Below, in pieces: positions 29,020-38,400 of a stretch of DNA of 64,000 nucleotides (position 1 is the first letter of the stretch; each line of letters starts with the position of its first letter). The stretch is from Desulfobacterales bacterium (GTDB taxonomy: Bacteria > Desulfobacterota > Desulfobacteria > Desulfobacterales > JAHDSC01), in NCBI GenBank assembly GCA_018432925.1, contig JAHDSC010000018.1, positions 1 through 64,000 of the forward strand. The letters are read 5' to 3'. A model generated the notes under the pieces. It searched no databases and was not told the DNA's origin. It saw only the letters and a list, made by a program, of their open reading frames with translations. The position numbers and the translations under genes were made by a program.

Positions 29020-29206
29020 GTCACCAAAAAGCATTATGCAACGGTACAATGCCGGGGGCAACCTTCGGTATAATTTTGCACGTAATCTAAGAAAGGTTTC
29101 GGCGTTTCTGCAGTGGGCCGTATCTTTGACTCAACTCAGGCAGGCGTTGCGGCCAAATTAAAAAAACATACAATCTTAGACTTTTTAATCTGATACCGGT
29201 TATGGA

Positions 29207-30004
29207 TCATTTCACGATCCGCAACCGGTGCGTCTTTCTTAATTTTTTCCACAATTCCTTTATTATGAGCGATGATGCCTCTTCTTCATCTATTTCGTCC
29301 TTTTCGGATAGGGAGAGGCATGATTCCATCAACTCTTCATTTCCCATACGCACTCCAAGTTCATCTTTTATATAGCCGCCCAAAGAAAAAGAAAGCAAAC
29401 TCAAATCATTTTCGCTCATGTGGGCAATATTTACCTTGTCTTTCAAAGTCAATTCTGAAAGGAACCGTTCCACGGCTTCAAAAACCGTATCAGGCAAAGA
29501 CAATATATTCGGCCTGCCGTTCGCTCTTCTGTTTTCAACATGGTCCAAACAAATAACCGCTTCCAGAATATCCCGTGCCGGTTCATATATTTTCGGATCT
29601 TTTCCGGCTCTTGGTCCTGCTACATTTAGAATCTCTATCTCGTAGGTATCAATCCATGTGTAAATGGCAATAATTGCATCAAGCGTTACGGTCTTATCAA
29701 GGTCTATGTGAAACCAAGGGCGTTCGTGTTTAATAGCCATTTCCCGGGTACAGGCAGACCCTCCGGTTAAATTTCCATGAGATATAATCAGAGTTCCATC
29801 AGAATCGATTATGTTTTTCTCGGTTTTCTTTGAGCAGCTTTCGATGGATATTTCCTTTGACGGATAAATGCCGGACAAATTTCCATCTTTAGTTTTTCGT
29901 CCATCTATTATACGAATTCCGTATGGAACATTCAGATTTCTTGCCGCATCCAAGGCAGCCTGATCCACTCCGGTCTGTCCACCTGAGATGATTCTCTTGA
30001 TCAT
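29207..30004 (-). CDS. Putative molybdenum carrier (YpsA/SLOG-like) fused to DUF6794
   Basis: 265 residues. Residues 1-150 resemble the putative molybdenum carrier family: MIKRIISGGQTGVDQAALDA, GNLSGIYP, DGTLIISHGNLTGGSACT, and a repeated nucleotide-binding-like glycine pattern (SLOG/Rossmann-like). Residues about 170-265 resemble DUF6794: LPDTVFEAVERFLSELTLKD, then FSLGGYIKDELGVRMGNEELMESC, and a C-terminal LWKKLRKTHRLRIVK. The N-terminal domain probably binds a nucleotide or a molybdopterin-like ligand; the second domain has no known function. Fusion of the two is seen in other bacteria as well. The ribosome binding site is weak. It stands alone outside the tRNA-Val element. Confidence 0.75.
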   Translation of the reverse strand: MIKRIISGGQTGVDQAALDAARNLNVPYGIRIIDGRKTKDGNLSGIYPSKEISIESCSKKTEKNIIDSDGTLIISHGNLTGGSACTREMAIKHERPWFHIDLDKTVTLDAIIAIYTWIDTYEIEILNVAGPRAGKDPKIYEPARDILEAVICLDHVENRRANGRPNILSLPDTVFEAVERFLSELTLKDKVNIAHMSENDLSLLSFSLGGYIKDELGVRMGNEELMESCLSLSEKDEIDEEEASSLIIKELWKKLRKTHRLRIVK

Positions 30005-30672
30005 TGAACTTTACACTTATCCGTTTTTTATCTCATCCAAATTGATGTTCGAAATCTCTGGTCGAATTACAGATGACATTGCAGTTTTACTGTCAAAAGT
30101 CAACGACAGGATTTTTGGGAAAAACCGATTTAAAAACGGAACCGGCAACCAGCGGAAGAGATTCGGCACTTCAAAGCGACTCTGCGATGGAAGACGTTTT
30201 CGTTACAGAAAATGGACCATACGCTACCTGTTTCAGATCAATCTATCGAACCAAAGAAATCGACCAAAAATGTGAAAAAGATTGTTTGGAATTCTGAATC
30301 TTAAAAACTTGTAATCGTGACTCACCTGATATGGATTTTTTTGAATCAGATGACTAACAATTTGGAGGATATTTTATAAAATTAATTTACCAATCAAATC
30401 TTTCGTGTTATTTTAATAAATTTTTAGATGAAACGAATTGGGGGGGGCTTTTTTAAAATTGGGCACTTAAAAGTCGGATAAGGAATTCATGCCAGACGCT
30501 TTACTTTCTCAAGGTTCGCGGCTGACGGGTTCAGCAGACGCTGTTCATTTATGGTTGGCGATAATGGGGCGAAATGCGGAGATCGGATTTGTTTGAAAAC
30601 GTTCTATTCCGGAATAAAATATTGCTGAGTACGGGGCCATATATTCGAATATGGGTATAAAGGAACGCTCTT
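30005..30672. other. Intergenic region before hisI
   Basis: About 670 bases with no supported gene. The segment 30340-30450 is very AT-rich and is the likely location of the hisI promoter or a decayed sequence. A 74-codon plus-strand frame (30073-30297) shows no family resemblance. The hisI ribosome binding site (AAGGA) is at the right edge. Confidence 0.4.
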
Positions 30673-31050
30673 ATGATTGAACTTGATTTTGACAAAATGG
30701 GGGGGCTTATCCCTGCGATTGTACAGGATTACACAAGCGGTGAAGTTCTAATGCTTGCATTTATCAATCAGGAAGCATGGGAGACGATGCTTTCAACCGG
30801 CAAGGCCACCTATTACAGCCGGTCCAGGCAAAAACTCTGGGTTAAAGGTGAGACCTCCGGAAATCTGCAACTTGTAAAAGAAGTCAGAATTGATTGCGAT
30901 GACGATACCGTGCTTCTGAAGGTCGAACAGATCGGGGGGGCGGCATGTCATCTCGGCTATAAGAGCTGTTTTTTCAAAAAAGTTGCTAACGGAACGGTTC
31001 GGATTACCGCCCAACGAATATTTGACCCGAAGGAGGTTTACAATAAATGA
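30673..31050 (+). CDS. hisI: Phosphoribosyl-AMP cyclohydrolase
   Basis: 125 residues, single-domain HisI without the HisE part. Motifs are [57 protein letters not shown] and KSCFF. The Asp and Cys residues bind Mg and Zn. It opens the purine ring of phosphoribosyl-AMP in histidine synthesis. AAGGA lies 8 bases before ATG, and the stop overlaps hisG (ATGA), so the two are co-translated. Confidence 0.96.
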   Translation: MIELDFDKMGGLIPAIVQDYTSGEVLMLAFINQEAWETMLSTGKATYYSRSRQKLWVKGETSGNLQLVKEVRIDCDDDTVLLKVEQIGGAACHLGYKSCFFKKVANGTVRITAQRIFDPKEVYNK

Positions 31051-31922
31051 AAAAGTTTCTGAAATTAGGCATTCCAAAGGGAAGCTTGCAAAGCGCAACG
31101 ATTTCCCTTTTCATGCGCTCCGGATGGAAGATAAGCGTCAACGACAGAAGTTACTTTCCGGAAATTAATGATGATGCTATCGAATGCGCCATTTGCAGAG
31201 CCCAAGAAATGTCCCGGTACGTCGAAAGCGGTAGCCTGGACGCAGGACTAACGGGAAAAGACTGGATCGCTGAAAACAACTCCGACATCCACGTGGTGAG
31301 CGACCTGGTCTACTCAAAAGTTAGTTCTAGGCCTGCAAGATGGGTTCTTGCCGTTGCATATGATTCAACGATAGAAAAAATCGATGACTTGAGGGGGAAA
31401 AAGGTTGCAACCGAGTTGGTAGAATATACCAAACGGTATTTTTCAGAGCGGGGTATTGACGTAACCGTTGAATTTTCATGGGGCGCCACCGAAGCAAAGG
31501 TCGTTTCCGGTCTTGCAGATGCTATTGTTGAAGTTACTGAAACCGGAAGCACCATTAAAGCCCATGGTCTTCGAATTGTGCAGGAGCTAATGGAAACCAA
31601 TACCCAACTCATCGCCAACCACAATTCCTGGAATGATCCCATCAAAAGAGAAAAGATTGAGCAAATTGCGCTTTTGCTCAAAGGTGCGCTTTTGGCCGAA
31701 AAACTGGTTGGGCTTAAAATGAATGTACCCGAAAAATTTCTTGAAAAAATTGTATCGTTGCTTCCAAGCCTGAATGCCCCCACCGTTTCCCCTCTATACC
31801 AATCCAAATGGTTTTCGGTAGAAACAGTTGTTCATACAGATGTTATGAGAGATCTAATCCCTGAGCTTCGAAAACGGGGGGCTGAAGGCATAATCGAATA
31901 CCCTCTGAACAAGGTGATATGA
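31047..31922 (+). CDS. hisG: ATP phosphoribosyltransferase, long form
   Basis: 291 residues, including the C-terminal regulatory (HisG_C) domain at about 210-288, so it is the self-sufficient long form that does not need HisZ. Motifs include [39 protein letters not shown] and [18 protein letters not shown]. It catalyses the first step of histidine synthesis and is normally inhibited by histidine through the C-domain. Confidence 0.96.
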   Translation: MKKFLKLGIPKGSLQSATISLFMRSGWKISVNDRSYFPEINDDAIECAICRAQEMSRYVESGSLDAGLTGKDWIAENNSDIHVVSDLVYSKVSSRPARWVLAVAYDSTIEKIDDLRGKKVATELVEYTKRYFSERGIDVTVEFSWGATEAKVVSGLADAIVEVTETGSTIKAHGLRIVQELMETNTQLIANHNSWNDPIKREKIEQIALLLKGALLAEKLVGLKMNVPEKFLEKIVSLLPSLNAPTVSPLYQSKWFSVETVVHTDVMRDLIPELRKRGAEGIIEYPLNKVI

Positions 31923-32043
31923 AACACGGATGGCTCTGAACCTTATTGCGAAACGAATGCACCATTATTGATAATACCGATGATTTCCATCCTACCGCAT
32001 TGGATAGTTGATGGTTTCCGAAAAGATAAAAAAGGATTTGACG

Positions 32044-33192
32044 ATGATTTCAAAGCGAATAAGAGATATTTCATCTTTTATTGTCATGGATGTCCTGGAA
32101 AAAGCTCACGAGATTGAACGGAAAGGTGTTCATGTGATCCACCTTGAGGTCGGGGAGCCGGACTTTGATACCCCTCGATGCATTAAAGACGCCGCCTGCA
32201 CAGCTCTAAACAAAGGCTATACACATTACACGCATAGTCTCGGGTTATTTGAGCTCAGAGAAGCCATCAGCAAATACTATAAACAAACCTACGATGTTTC
32301 CGTGGACCCGGATCAGATCGTGGTCACTTCAGGGACCTCTCCCGCTATGTTCAGCCTCTTTTCGGTTCTTCTGGACGAAGGTGACGAAGTCATTATTTCA
32401 GATCCTCATTATGCATGCTATCCGAATTTTATAACTTTTGCACAAGGAACACCGGTTACGGTGCCGGTTTACGAAGAAGATGGATTTCAATATCGACCTG
32501 AGGCTATCAGGGATAGAATCACCAAAAAGACCAAGGCTATTCTCATTAATTCCCCTTCAAATCCTACCGGAAACCTGCTTTCCGAGGATCGGATGAGGGA
32601 AATCGCTGAATTTTCACCCTATATCGTCTCGGACGAAATTTATCATGGTCTGGTTTATGAGGGGAAAGAACATTCCATCCTGGAATTTACGGACCATGCC
32701 TTTGTGTTTAACGGTTTTTCCAAACTATATGCCATGACCGGTTTACGGTTGGGATATTTGATTGCACCGAAGCCATTTATCCGCCCTATCCAGAAAATTC
32801 AACAAAACTTCTTTATTTCAGCCAATTCGATGGTTCAGATGGCTGGCATTGCAGCGCTAAAAAAAGCTGGAGAGGATATTGAAAGGATGAAGAAGATCTA
32901 CAATGATCGAAGACGATACATCATTGCCCGACTTAAAAAAATGGGTTTTGGGATTACCGTGGAACCGACCGGGGCATTTTACGTATTTGCAAATGCAAAG
33001 CACATTTCACAAGATTCTTACAATCTTGCATTTGACATTCTGGAAAAAGCCCATGTGGGTGTAACGCCCGGTATAGATTTCGGAAAAAATGGAGAGGGAT
33101 ACATAAGGTTTTCATATGCAAACTCGCTGGAAAATATAGCTGAAGGTATGGATCGGCTGGAGAATTATCTCAATGATCGTCAAGTCCGCTGA
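32044..33192 (+). CDS. Class I/II aminotransferase
   Basis: 382 residues from ATG 32044, which has AGGA 7 bases upstream; a TTG 36 bases earlier is less likely. PLP-binding features are SGTSPAMFSLFS, INSPSNPTGN, SDEIYHGLVY and the catalytic Lys at about 227 in FNGFSKLYAMTGLRLGYL, with Arg 235 for phosphate. It resembles aspartate/aromatic-type aminotransferases. The substrate cannot be fixed from sequence. A role in histidine synthesis is not supported, since it lacks HisC hallmarks. It overlaps engB by 20 bases. Confidence 0.9.
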   Translation: MISKRIRDISSFIVMDVLEKAHEIERKGVHVIHLEVGEPDFDTPRCIKDAACTALNKGYTHYTHSLGLFELREAISKYYKQTYDVSVDPDQIVVTSGTSPAMFSLFSVLLDEGDEVIISDPHYACYPNFITFAQGTPVTVPVYEEDGFQYRPEAIRDRITKKTKAILINSPSNPTGNLLSEDRMREIAEFSPYIVSDEIYHGLVYEGKEHSILEFTDHAFVFNGFSKLYAMTGLRLGYLIAPKPFIRPIQKIQQNFFISANSMVQMAGIAALKKAGEDIERMKKIYNDRRRYIIARLKKMGFGITVEPTGAFYVFANAKHISQDSYNLAFDILEKAHVGVTPGIDFGKNGEGYIRFSYANSLENIAEGMDRLENYLNDRQVR

Positions 33193-33799
33193 ATTTGTCA
33201 CAAGCGCATCCATTCCATCCCAGTATCCTTCGGCGGTTTTGCCGGAAATCGCATTTGCTGGCCGTTCCAATGTTGGAAAATCCTCTCTAATTAATGCCCT
33301 CCTGAACCGGAGACATCTCGTAAAAACAAGTTCCACACCCGGCCGTACCCGTTTGATTAATTTTTTCATGATCAACAAAGCCGTCATATTTGTAGATCTT
33401 CCCGGATATGGATACGCAAAGGTGCCGATGCGTTTAAGAAAAAATTGGGGGCCAATGGTTGAAACCTACCTGTCAAAACGAAATACGCTGAAAGCGGTAG
33501 TTTTGATCATCGATATTCGACGCATTCCCGGTTCGGAAGAATTCAGCCTGATTCAGTGGCTCAGCCATATGGACATTCCATGGGTACCGGTGTTGACAAA
33601 AGCCGACAAACTCCCGAAAACAAAACAGCTCAAACAACAACGATCCATTGGAAAAGCGCTTTCCGTCGAAGAGAATGAATTGATCCTTTTTTCCGCAAGA
33701 ACAAAAAAGGGCAAAGAAAATGTTTGGAAAACCCTTGAACGATTTATCGGCAATCTTCCGCCGAACGATGACGGCCTCCTGCCGACGGGAGAAATATAA
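33173..33799 (+). CDS. engB: Ribosome biogenesis GTPase YsxC/EngB
   Basis: 208 residues. G1 GRSNVGKSSLINALLNRR (about 31-48), the switch segment TSSTPGRTRLINFF, G3 DLPGYGYAKV, G4 TKADK and G5 SARTKKGKENVW are all present. It is an essential GTPase for 50S assembly. The ATG lies within the aminotransferase gene's end, implying coupled translation. Confidence 0.95.
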   Translation: MIVKSAEFVTSASIPSQYPSAVLPEIAFAGRSNVGKSSLINALLNRRHLVKTSSTPGRTRLINFFMINKAVIFVDLPGYGYAKVPMRLRKNWGPMVETYLSKRNTLKAVVLIIDIRRIPGSEEFSLIQWLSHMDIPWVPVLTKADKLPKTKQLKQQRSIGKALSVEENELILFSARTKKGKENVWKTLERFIGNLPPNDDGLLPTGEI

Positions 33800-33852
33800 A
33801 CCCATCATCTCTTGCAAATCATCCGGGTACAATTTTCTGCGTCTAAAGGTTT

Positions 33853-34791
33853 ATGATAAAAACCAATCCTGACAATCATCACTTCCGAAATAAAACAGGC
33901 TGGGCCAACGGGTTCAAATCCGGCTATGTCGCCATTGTCGGAGCCCCCAATGTCGGAAAATCAACACTTCTGAACAGGATTCTGGGCGAAAAAATTTCTA
34001 TTACTTCCAAAAAACCTCAGACCACGCGTAACCGGATTATCGGCATTCTTCACAGACCATTTTCGCAGATGGTGTTTATCGATACCCCAGGGGTTCACCC
34101 GGCGGAAGGAATCTTTAACCTCCGGATGGTAGATGCAGCTTTTTCGGCATTCCCCGACGCGGATATACTACTCTTGGTCGCAGATGTTTCCAAAGCAAAC
34201 CCGAATTCAGAGCAGGTCCTGATAAAAACGCTGAAAAAGTCGAAAAAACCGGCAATTTTGGCGCTAAACAAGATCGATCTCGTAGAAGAAGCCACGGTAT
34301 TTGCTGCAATTGAAAGGTGGAAAACGGCTCACTCTTTCTTTGCAATCATACCCGTTACCGCTAGGCATGGCACGGGAATCGAAAAAATTCTTAATGCCAT
34401 AGAATCCCATCTGCGGACAGGGCCGCCTTACTTTCCTGAAGAATACTTAACCGACATGCCCCAGCGTTTCATTGTCGCGGAAATTATACGGGAGCAAGCT
34501 TTTCGTTTTACCGGGCAGGAAATCCCCTATTCCATCGCTGTTACCGTGGATTCTTTTACGGAGGATGAAAATCGTTCTCTTGTGAGTGTATATGCAACCA
34601 TCCACGTGGAACGAGACTCTCAAAAAGGAATCGTGATAGGGAAGAACGGACAAAAATTAAAAAAAATCGGTGAAGTCGCCAGGAAAGAAATAGAGCGGAT
34701 CCTGGGAACAAAAGTTTTTTTGAAACTTTTTGTTCGGGTTCAAAAAAACTGGACGAAAGACTCCAAAGCTTTACAGAAGTTTGGCTACTGA
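33853..34791 (+). CDS. era: GTPase Era
   Basis: 312 residues with an N-terminal extension of about 22 residues (MIKTNPDNHHFRNKTGWANG). G1 is GAPNVGKSTLLNRIL, G2 region SITSKKPQTTRNRI, G3 DTPG, G4 NKID, then a C-terminal KH domain with GIVIGKNGQKLKKIGEVARKEIE. It binds the 3' end of 16S rRNA and couples ribosome maturation with growth. It follows engB by 53 bases. Confidence 0.97.
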   Translation: MIKTNPDNHHFRNKTGWANGFKSGYVAIVGAPNVGKSTLLNRILGEKISITSKKPQTTRNRIIGILHRPFSQMVFIDTPGVHPAEGIFNLRMVDAAFSAFPDADILLLVADVSKANPNSEQVLIKTLKKSKKPAILALNKIDLVEEATVFAAIERWKTAHSFFAIIPVTARHGTGIEKILNAIESHLRTGPPYFPEEYLTDMPQRFIVAEIIREQAFRFTGQEIPYSIAVTVDSFTEDENRSLVSVYATIHVERDSQKGIVIGKNGQKLKKIGEVARKEIERILGTKVFLKLFVRVQKNWTKDSKALQKFGY

Positions 34792-34981
34792 TGATGCCGT
34801 GTTTTTTTCTCCCGATAGCCCTATTCCACTGCAGCGGGGCCGCAAAAAGCCTCGGCGGAACCATATGGCCGGCGAACCTATCTGTTAAGTCCCAAAAAAT
34901 ATTTGGTTAAAATATAATTGTAATGTTTTCCGGAAATCAATTCCGGGGATCAACGCAAAAAAGGCCAACGGATGAATCAAT

Positions 34982-35278
34982 ATGGAACCATTTTCATTCA
35001 CGTTAGATGAAACGGATGTAAAACGAGAACGTCAAAAAGCAAGGGAACTCAGGGGATCTCAGTGGTGGAAACGCCGGTGTGCAAAAGGGGTTTGTTACTA
35101 CTGCGGCCGCCAAACCCCACCCAAGGAGTTAACGATGGATCATATCGTTCCCATATCCCGAGGAGGAAAGAGTACAAAAAATAACACAGCCCCTGTTTGC
35201 AAGGAATGCAATAACAAAAAAAAGCATTTGCTGCCCATGGAGTGGGAAGAATATTTAGAAAAAATCGGCTTTCACTAA
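34982..35278 (+). CDS. HNH endonuclease
   Basis: 98 residues. Two Cys pairs (CYYCGRQ and CKECNNKKK) bind structural zinc, and DHIVPISRGGKSTKNNTAPVC is the HNH core, with the general-base His in DHI. The N-terminal 35 residues are charged. Such stand-alone HNH nucleases are of unknown target and are frequent downstream of housekeeping operons. A ribosome binding site GGATG is 6-7 bases before ATG. No mobile-element signature is adjacent. Confidence 0.88.
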   Translation: MEPFSFTLDETDVKRERQKARELRGSQWWKRRCAKGVCYYCGRQTPPKELTMDHIVPISRGGKSTKNNTAPVCKECNNKKKHLLPMEWEEYLEKIGFH

Positions 35279-35415
35279 AAAAAATTATTAATCACATCTT
35301 TTTGGATTTTTGGGCAGCCGTAGCCGTCGATGTTGCCGCATGCATAGTGAACCTGACATGATCTACCATGATCGGCTTCTGTTGCGGTATATTACAGCAG
35401 TTCTACATGTTTTAA

Positions 35416-35883
35416 TTAAAGAGGTTCTCTTTTCGCCTCCATTCTTCTGACCCATCCGGATATGATCCATCCGGATATGCTCATACCCGCAAAAACGATG
35501 AACAGCACAACAAACACGCCGACAAATCGCAAAAAGAGGGTGCCGATAATCCAAGTCCAATTATCTTTCACAATGACGACCGCGGCTCCTGTTTTATCGT
35601 TTTTTGCAATCGTTATGGAATGCCAGAGACGGTTTCCATCGTCTTCGATGTAAGTGTAATCCTTCCAATCTCGATACTTTATGTCTGAAGCGTTTTTTAA
35701 AGCCTCTTTATAAAATTGAAGAACCTCATCATGGGACCGATCGGTTTCTAATTCTAATCGGGCCTCGGTTTTCAGAATCGTTTTCCCTGTCGATACAACA
35801 GGAGCTCCAAGAAAATCTTCGGCATTTACGTGCAGAGGAAAAACAAAGGAGAAAACGAGGAGCATAAACACGCATGTTTTCAT
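35416..35883 (-). CDS. Membrane-anchored periplasmic protein of unknown function
   Basis: 155 residues with a signal peptide (MKTCVFMLLVFSFVFPLHVNAED), a soluble domain of about 80 residues (DFLGAPVVSTGKTILKTEARLELETDRSHDEVLQFYKEALKN and on), and one C-terminal transmembrane segment (IIGTLFLRFVGVFVVLFIVFAG), ending in a basic tail RRMEAKREPL. I do not recognise the family, though the soluble part resembles small periplasmic domains with a D-x-V-x-x-F-Y-x-x-x-L helix. It is 76 bases downstream of the decarboxylase beta gene on the same strand and may be part of that transcript. Confidence 0.75.
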   Translation of the reverse strand: MKTCVFMLLVFSFVFPLHVNAEDFLGAPVVSTGKTILKTEARLELETDRSHDEVLQFYKEALKNASDIKYRDWKDYTYIEDDGNRLWHSITIAKNDKTGAAVVIVKDNWTWIIGTLFLRFVGVFVVLFIVFAGMSISGWIISGWVRRMEAKREPL

Positions 35884-35959
35884 GTTTCATCCTTTTTTTC
35901 TTGTTACTCTTCCAATGAAGAGCTGTTTTATATGAGGACAAGGATCGCTGGTCATCCGT

Positions 35960-37105
35960 CTATTCAAACATGGCAATGAACATGCCGGCTGCAGCGGCCG
36001 AACCGATCACGCCCGCAAGGTTTGGTCCCACCGCATGCATCAGCAGATGATTGGTATTATCATGTTTCAAGCCCTCCATTTGGGCAACCCGGGCAGCCAT
36101 CGGTACTGCGGAGACCCCGGCGGCACCGATAATCGGGTTAATTTTTTCTTTCAGAAACAGATTCATGATCTTGACGGTTAAAATACCGCCCACCGTGCAA
36201 ACGGCAAAATCGACAAGCCCTAAACCAAAGATAAAAAGCGGTTTCCAGCTTAAAAAACTGTTCGCCTGCATGGTGGCGCCCACTGAAATTCCAAGTATGA
36301 TCGTCATTATGTTCATAAGAGAGCCTTGAGCCGTTTCTGAAAGCCTGTTGACCACGCCGCATTCCTTCATCAGGTTGCCGAACATGAACATTCCCATTAA
36401 AGGTATGACGGACGGCACCAGAATCGCAATGACACCCACGGTAACCAAAGGATAGATGATTTTTTCCGTTTTTGAAACGGGTCGCAACTGCTCCATGCGA
36501 ATCTTTCGTTCCTTGCCATTGGTCAACAGTCTTACAATAGGCGGCTGAATCAGAGGAACCATTGCCATATAAGAGTAAGCGGCCAAAGCGTTTGCACCCA
36601 GCAGTTGGGGAGCCAGATGTTGGGTTAAATAAATCGTTGTGGGCCCATCCGCCCCTCCGATGATACCCACCGAAGCGGCTTCCTTCAGTGTAAAACCGGC
36701 CAGAATGGTCCCGGTAAAGGTAACAAAGACACCCAGTTGAGCCCCGGCCCCGATGAAAAGCGTCTTTGGATTTGCAATCAACGGTCCGAAATCCGTCATC
36801 GCCCCCAAACCAAGAAAGATAACGCAAGGAATCACCTCCCACTCCAAGCCGTAATGATAAAATATTTCAAGAAGGTAACGGTTGCCCTCCGGAGAGTGGC
36901 CCATTAAAGGAACGAGCGGAAAATTGACGATGAAAATACCAAAACCAATAGGCAGAAGGAGTAACGGCTCATACTTTTTGGCGATCGCAAGATATATGAA
37001 AAGGAGGCCGACACCCCACATGATGAGGATATTCCATTGCCAGTTAAAAACCCCGGTCGTGTAAAGAATGCCTTTTAACATGTCCAGAATTTCATTGATT
37101 GTCAT
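35960..37105 (-). CDS. Sodium-translocating decarboxylase beta subunit
   Basis: 381 residues from ATG 37103-37105 (AGAGGA, 7 bases upstream); a longer frame adds 10 residues and is less likely. It is a highly hydrophobic protein with about nine membrane segments. Hallmarks are GIGGADGPTTIYLTQHLAP, FGPLIANPKTLFIGAGAQLG and NHLLMHAVGPNLAGVIGSAAAAG, typical of the OadB/GcdB/MmdD beta subunit that couples decarboxylation to sodium export. A separate biotin carrier lies 480 bases upstream on the same strand. The carboxyltransferase subunit is not in the window. Confidence 0.95.
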   Translation of the reverse strand: MTINEILDMLKGILYTTGVFNWQWNILIMWGVGLLFIYLAIAKKYEPLLLLPIGFGIFIVNFPLVPLMGHSPEGNRYLLEIFYHYGLEWEVIPCVIFLGLGAMTDFGPLIANPKTLFIGAGAQLGVFVTFTGTILAGFTLKEAASVGIIGGADGPTTIYLTQHLAPQLLGANALAAYSYMAMVPLIQPPIVRLLTNGKERKIRMEQLRPVSKTEKIIYPLVTVGVIAILVPSVIPLMGMFMFGNLMKECGVVNRLSETAQGSLMNIMTIILGISVGATMQANSFLSWKPLFIFGLGLVDFAVCTVGGILTVKIMNLFLKEKINPIIGAAGVSAVPMAARVAQMEGLKHDNTNHLLMHAVGPNLAGVIGSAAAAGMFIAMFE

Positions 37106-37584
37106 ATTAAAGTCCTCTCGAAAACCCGAAAGCACAATCCAAGATTGTGCTTTAGAAGCGGAGCAATTCTTTGTTTTTTAACATAAGCAAGCAAATCAGG
37201 AGAAACTGACAGATATTTAGCAGGCCGTATAACCAGAGCCGTTGCTAAAGTCGAGTGCTTGAATCGAGCATATAAACAACTTGAGGCTTCTGCACAAATT
37301 TTCAGGAATCATTCTTTATTCTGGGGTTAAATGATAATCGTCTGCTTCCTAAAAACTTCCGTCAATGTGCTCAATCGATAATTCAGCGATTGTCTTCTTT
37401 TTTACCGGATTTTCCATAAATTTCTTAACCGCAACAACTTCTGGAAAAATGGAGGCGGTTTCTTTGAAAAATATCTTTCTCTATAAAAAATGCTCCAATT
37501 CATGCTCGTTCAAGGACGAGAATAATCTTTAACCACAAGAATGTATTTGGCGTCGCAAGAATTAAAAAAGGTTTGCTGTTCTTG
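37106..37584. other. Gene-poor gap between biotin carrier and decarboxylase beta
   Basis: About 480 bases without an intact gene. A minus-strand frame ending at 37349 reads FFKETASIFPEVVAVKKFME then NPVKKKTIAELSIEHIDGSF before a stop, preceded by another stop; it may be a decayed coding sequence but I could not assign a family. Other frames hold nothing recognisable. Confidence 0.4.
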
Positions 37585-37800
37585 CTATATCAAAACAGCC
37601 AGAATATCCCCGACATTCACAGCCTGCTTTTCATTTACACGAATGTCACCAACCGAACCGCTCGTAGCAGCGACGATAGGAATTTCCATCTTCATCGACT
37701 CCATCAAAAAGAGCTCTTCTCCCGCTTCAACATTGTCACCAACTCGTTTCCATATTCTTGAAATGCTTCCTGGCATCGGGGCGGTAATTTCCGTGCTCAT
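37585..37800 (-). CDS. Biotin carboxyl carrier protein (decarboxylase gamma/biotin subunit)
   Basis: 71 residues, a complete minimal biotinyl domain: PMPGSISRIWKRVGDNVEAGEE followed by LFLMESMKMEIP, with the biotinyl Lys in the ESMKMEI motif, and a closing VNVGDILAVLI. Its ribosome binding site AGGAG is 6 bases before ATG. It is likely the biotin subunit of the sodium-pumping decarboxylase whose beta subunit lies downstream on the same strand. It lacks the Pro/Ala-rich linker of many such subunits. Confidence 0.92.
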   Translation of the reverse strand: MSTEITAPMPGSISRIWKRVGDNVEAGEELFLMESMKMEIPIVAATSGSVGDIRVNEKQAVNVGDILAVLI

Positions 37801-38400
37801 CCATTACTCCTTTCTCGCATATTGATATACTAAAAGGTACGTTCAAACTTAAAATTTGAACCATTAAAAGGTCTGTTCCACCTTCCCTCCCGGGCCATTT
37901 GCTTGAAATAACATTATCTTCCGTCGGAATGGTTCGAGCTGGGCACCGGCTTGGCCTGCAAACGTCTTGGCAGAGTTTGAGCCTTGTATCATTCAGTACA
38001 AATACCGATGGATAACCCTTATTTGAAGTCAGAGGTTCCCCAAAGTTTTTAGCGGAGAGATTCGTCCATGTATAGTTGCATTTCCTGATAGCACAGCGCC
38101 AGCAAATAATTCATATCGGAAATTCCGACAGGCATCAGGCCCCAAAAAGTCTAGCCTATATCAAGCGATGGTTGAATTGTCAATTTGGAAAAAGCAAGGA
38201 AATTTGACGCAGCGATCCTCCGTCAATATGGAAAGCAACGGTCATGTCTTCCATATTAAGTTGGACGACCGGGTAAAAATATAATGATATACCTATTGCG
38301 GTGTGCCACCTGCGGATGGATAATCGGTTAAAACGCGTTTCGTGTCTTCTTTTATATCGGCCATTGCTGCATATGAAAGCCTTAAAGTAGAATTTTCCAT
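37801..38400. other. Gene-poor stretch between kamA and biotin carrier
   Basis: 600 bases with no intact gene. A hairpin GTTCAAA/TTTGAAC is near 37840-37860, possibly part of the biotin-carrier leader. A minus-strand frame ending near 38050 reads GLMPVGISDMNYLLALCYQE before a stop 12 codons later, with no identified family. The rest shows nothing recognisable. Confidence 0.35.
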
